A DNA stretch of 64,000 nt from Herbaspirillum autotrophicum (GTDB lineage: Bacteria; Pseudomonadota; Gammaproteobacteria; Burkholderiales; Burkholderiaceae_D), in the NCBI RefSeq assembly GCF_001189915.1, contig NZ_LFLS01000006.1, positions 150,403-214,402 on the forward strand, in the 5' to 3' direction. Positions 62,298-64,000 of the stretch are shown here, piece after piece; within the stretch, counting starts at the first letter, position 1, and every line of letters begins with the position of its first letter. The notes under the pieces are model-generated. The model was not told the DNA's origin, ran no database searches, and worked only from the letters and a program-made list of their open reading frames with translations. Made by a program: the position numbers and the translations under genes.

Positions 62298-64000
62298 ATG
62301 AAAAAAATCACCATGTCATCCTGTCGCCTCAATGCGCCTGTCCGGCTTTGTCTTGCCATGTACCTGAGCAGCAGCACGCTTCTCATGGCGCAGGCCTTGC
62401 CCAATGCCGGCAGCAGCTTGCGCGAATCGCAGCAGTCGGCGCCGGTGTTGCCGCCGCCCGCTACCGGCACCATTGAGGTTGCGCCGGACGCGCAGACGCC
62501 ATTGCCGGCGGTCGATGCCATGCGCTTCCAGGTCAATGCATTCCGGGTGAGTGGCAATCAGGTTTTCGACAGCGTCGTGCTGCTGACGCTGGTGCAGGAT
62601 GTCACCGGCGGTGAGCGCAGCCTCGATCAGATAGAGCAGGCTGCATCACGCATCACGGCGTATTACCGCGAGCATGGCTATCTGGTGGCGCGCGCGTATG
62701 TCCCGGCGCAGGACATCAAGGATGGCGTGGTGGAAATTGCCGTGCTGGAGGGGCGCTACGGCGAGGTCCGGCTGGATAATCGATCCGGCGTTGCGGATGC
62801 CATCGTGCAGCGTTATGTTACGCCGCAGCGGTTGGGTGAGGCCGTCAGCGATGCCGCGCTGGAACGCGCCATTCTGCTGATCCAGGACACTACGCGCGCT
62901 GCCCAGGCCGGCGGCAACCTGCAACCCGGTGCGACACCCGGCAGCACCGATCTGACGCTCACTGTGGGACCCGCGCCAGCCCTGTCGGCGCGACTTGAGG
63001 CCGATAACTATGGTGTGCGCAACACCGGTCGCAACCGGATCGGCGGTGCCTTGCAATGGAATAATCCGAGCGGCAATGGCGACCGTCTGGATGTCCGCTT
63101 GTTTTCCACCACCATTGGTCAGGATTACGGCCGGCTCGGTTACAGCATCGCAGTGGGCGGCGACGGTGCACGGCTGGGGCTGGCCTATGCCGAATCGCGC
63201 TATGCCGTCGGCGGCAATTTCAGTTTGCTGAACGTCTATGGGCGCGCCGGCGTGTGGTCGGCCAGTGCCAGTTATCCGCTGGTGCGCTCGCGTGCGTTCA
63301 ATCTGAATCTCGAGGGCGGGCTCGACCAGAAATTATTGCAAGACCATTTGGGCGCCTTTGCCAGCAGCGCCGATAAAAGCAATCGGGTTATCGGAGCGGG
63401 GCTCAATGGTGATGCGCGCAACCGCGTTGCCGGGGCCGACGGCACCACCGTGTTCAACTTGCGCATCGAGAGCGGACAACTGAATATTGCCAGCCCGACG
63501 GAGCGTGCAATTGATGATTTTTCGGCCCGTACCAACGGTGCCTATCAGCGTCTGAGTTATGGATTGACCCAATATCAGTGGCTGAGCGGCAATACCATGC
63601 TGATGCTGGCGGTCAATGGTCAGGAAGCATCAAAGAATCTCGACTCGGCGGAAAAGATGTCGCTCGGTGGTCCGTTTGCGGTGCGCGCTTATCCGAGTGG
63701 CGAAGCGTCGGGGGATGAAGGCTATGTGGCGACGGCCGAAATCCGTCATGTGCTGAACCAGCAACTGTTGCCGGGTCAATTGACGCTGAGCGGCTTTGTC
63801 GATCACGGCATGGTACGCACCAATGCCCGGCCATTCATCGAGGGCGACAATCAGCGTCGTCTGTCGGGCGCCGGTGTCGGCGTCACGTTTGCCATGCCGG
63901 ACCGGCTTGAGTTGCGCGTGGTGTACGCGCACAAGCTCGGCAATGCGCCCGCGCGCAGCGATATGGATCAGGCGGGGCGCCTGTGGGGCATGCTGGCGCT
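62298..64000 (+). CDS. Two-partner secretion outer-membrane transporter (TpsB), 3' end outside window
   Basis: ShlB/FhaC/HMW1B-type transporter; the frame is open from the ATG at 62298 to the right edge (567 codons visible). A signal peptide (LCLAMYLSSSTLLMAQA) is followed by a first POTRA domain (FQVNAFRVSGNQVFDSVVLL), a second (YVPAQDIKDGVVEIAVLEGR), and a 16-strand barrel. The conserved loop-6 motif reads VRAYPSGE (VRGY/VRAY type) in SLGGPFAVRAYPSGEASGDE. The visible end AGRLWGMLA looks like the last strand, so only a few residues are probably missing. It should secrete both TpsA proteins. The start has a weak ribosome-binding site; an ATG five codons later is possible. Confidence 0.92.
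   Translation, partial: MKKITMSSCRLNAPVRLCLAMYLSSSTLLMAQALPNAGSSLRESQQSAPVLPPPATGTIEVAPDAQTPLPAVDAMRFQVNAFRVSGNQVFDSVVLLTLVQDVTGGERSLDQIEQAASRITAYYREHGYLVARAYVPAQDIKDGVVEIAVLEGRYGEVRLDNRSGVADAIVQRYVTPQRLGEAVSDAALERAILLIQDTTRAAQAGGNLQPGATPGSTDLTLTVGPAPALSARLEADNYGVRNTGRNRIGGALQWNNPSGNGDRLDVRLFSTTIGQDYGRLGYSIAVGGDGARLGLAYAESRYAVGGNFSLLNVYGRAGVWSASASYPLVRSRAFNLNLEGGLDQKLLQDHLGAFASSADKSNRVIGAGLNGDARNRVAGADGTTVFNLRIESGQLNIASPTERAIDDFSARTNGAYQRLSYGLTQYQWLSGNTMLMLAVNGQEASKNLDSAEKMSLGGPFAVRAYPSGEASGDEGYVATAEIRHVLNQQLLPGQLTLSGFVDHGMVRTNARPFIEGDNQRRLSGAGVGVTFAMPDRLELRVVYAHKLGNAPARSDMDQAGRLWGMLA

Overview
The window is dense, GC-rich proteobacterial chromosome. The gene families point to a betaproteobacterium of the Burkholderiales, possibly the Oxalobacteraceae: an aerobic cobalamin cluster with bluB, imuA-imuB-dnaE2, a second FtsK-type translocase, and BvgAS-like signalling next to fimbriae. 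This placement is inferred from gene content only. No rRNA, tRNA, CRISPR array or insertion sequence was seen.

Layout. 1-6562: tightly overlapping cobalamin operon (cobO, cobB, bluB, cobU, cbiB, cobC/cobD, cobQ), cut at its 5' end by the window edge. 6596-9420: an alpha/beta hydrolase and four small unknown genes. 9844-16250: a CS1/CFA-I-type (alternate chaperone-usher) fimbrial operon with chaperone, pilin, usher and two tip-like adhesins. 16339-19779: a phosphorelay that looks like a BvgAS system whose sensor is split in two (receiver-Hpt protein, RcsB/BvgA-type regulator, and a divergently facing sensor kinase with a periplasmic binding domain). 20334-28016: a CSS-EAL phosphodiesterase, a DNA translocase, a Bcr/CflA efflux pump and a 7TM-DISM diguanylate cyclase.

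28044-46233 is the most interesting part. It holds three DszB-like proteins (sulfinate-desulfinase family), TonB-ExbB-ExbD, a sigma-54 activator without a sensory domain, a homodimeric ABC exporter, a TonB-dependent receptor, an SsuABC/AtsRBC-like importer, and a heterodimeric ABC exporter with one degenerate ATP site. Five sigma-54 (-24/-12) promoters can be read by eye. Four intergenic regions carry paired inverted repeats of the form TGCTG-N6-CAGCA upstream of them, so the island looks like a single regulon of the activator it encodes. I propose a TonB-dependent organosulfur scavenging system: outer-membrane uptake, ABC import, desulfination in the cytoplasm, and export. The substrate is unknown.

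46340-47006: a DUF4160/DUF2442 toxin-antitoxin-like pair. 47215-52508: the SOS mutasome imuA-imuB-dnaE2 behind a perfect LexA box. 52676-55637: a LuxR-type regulator, a GNAT acetyltransferase and a hybrid histidine kinase. 55766-64000: a two-partner secretion locus with two TpsA exoproteins and one TpsB transporter. TpsB runs off the right edge of the window.
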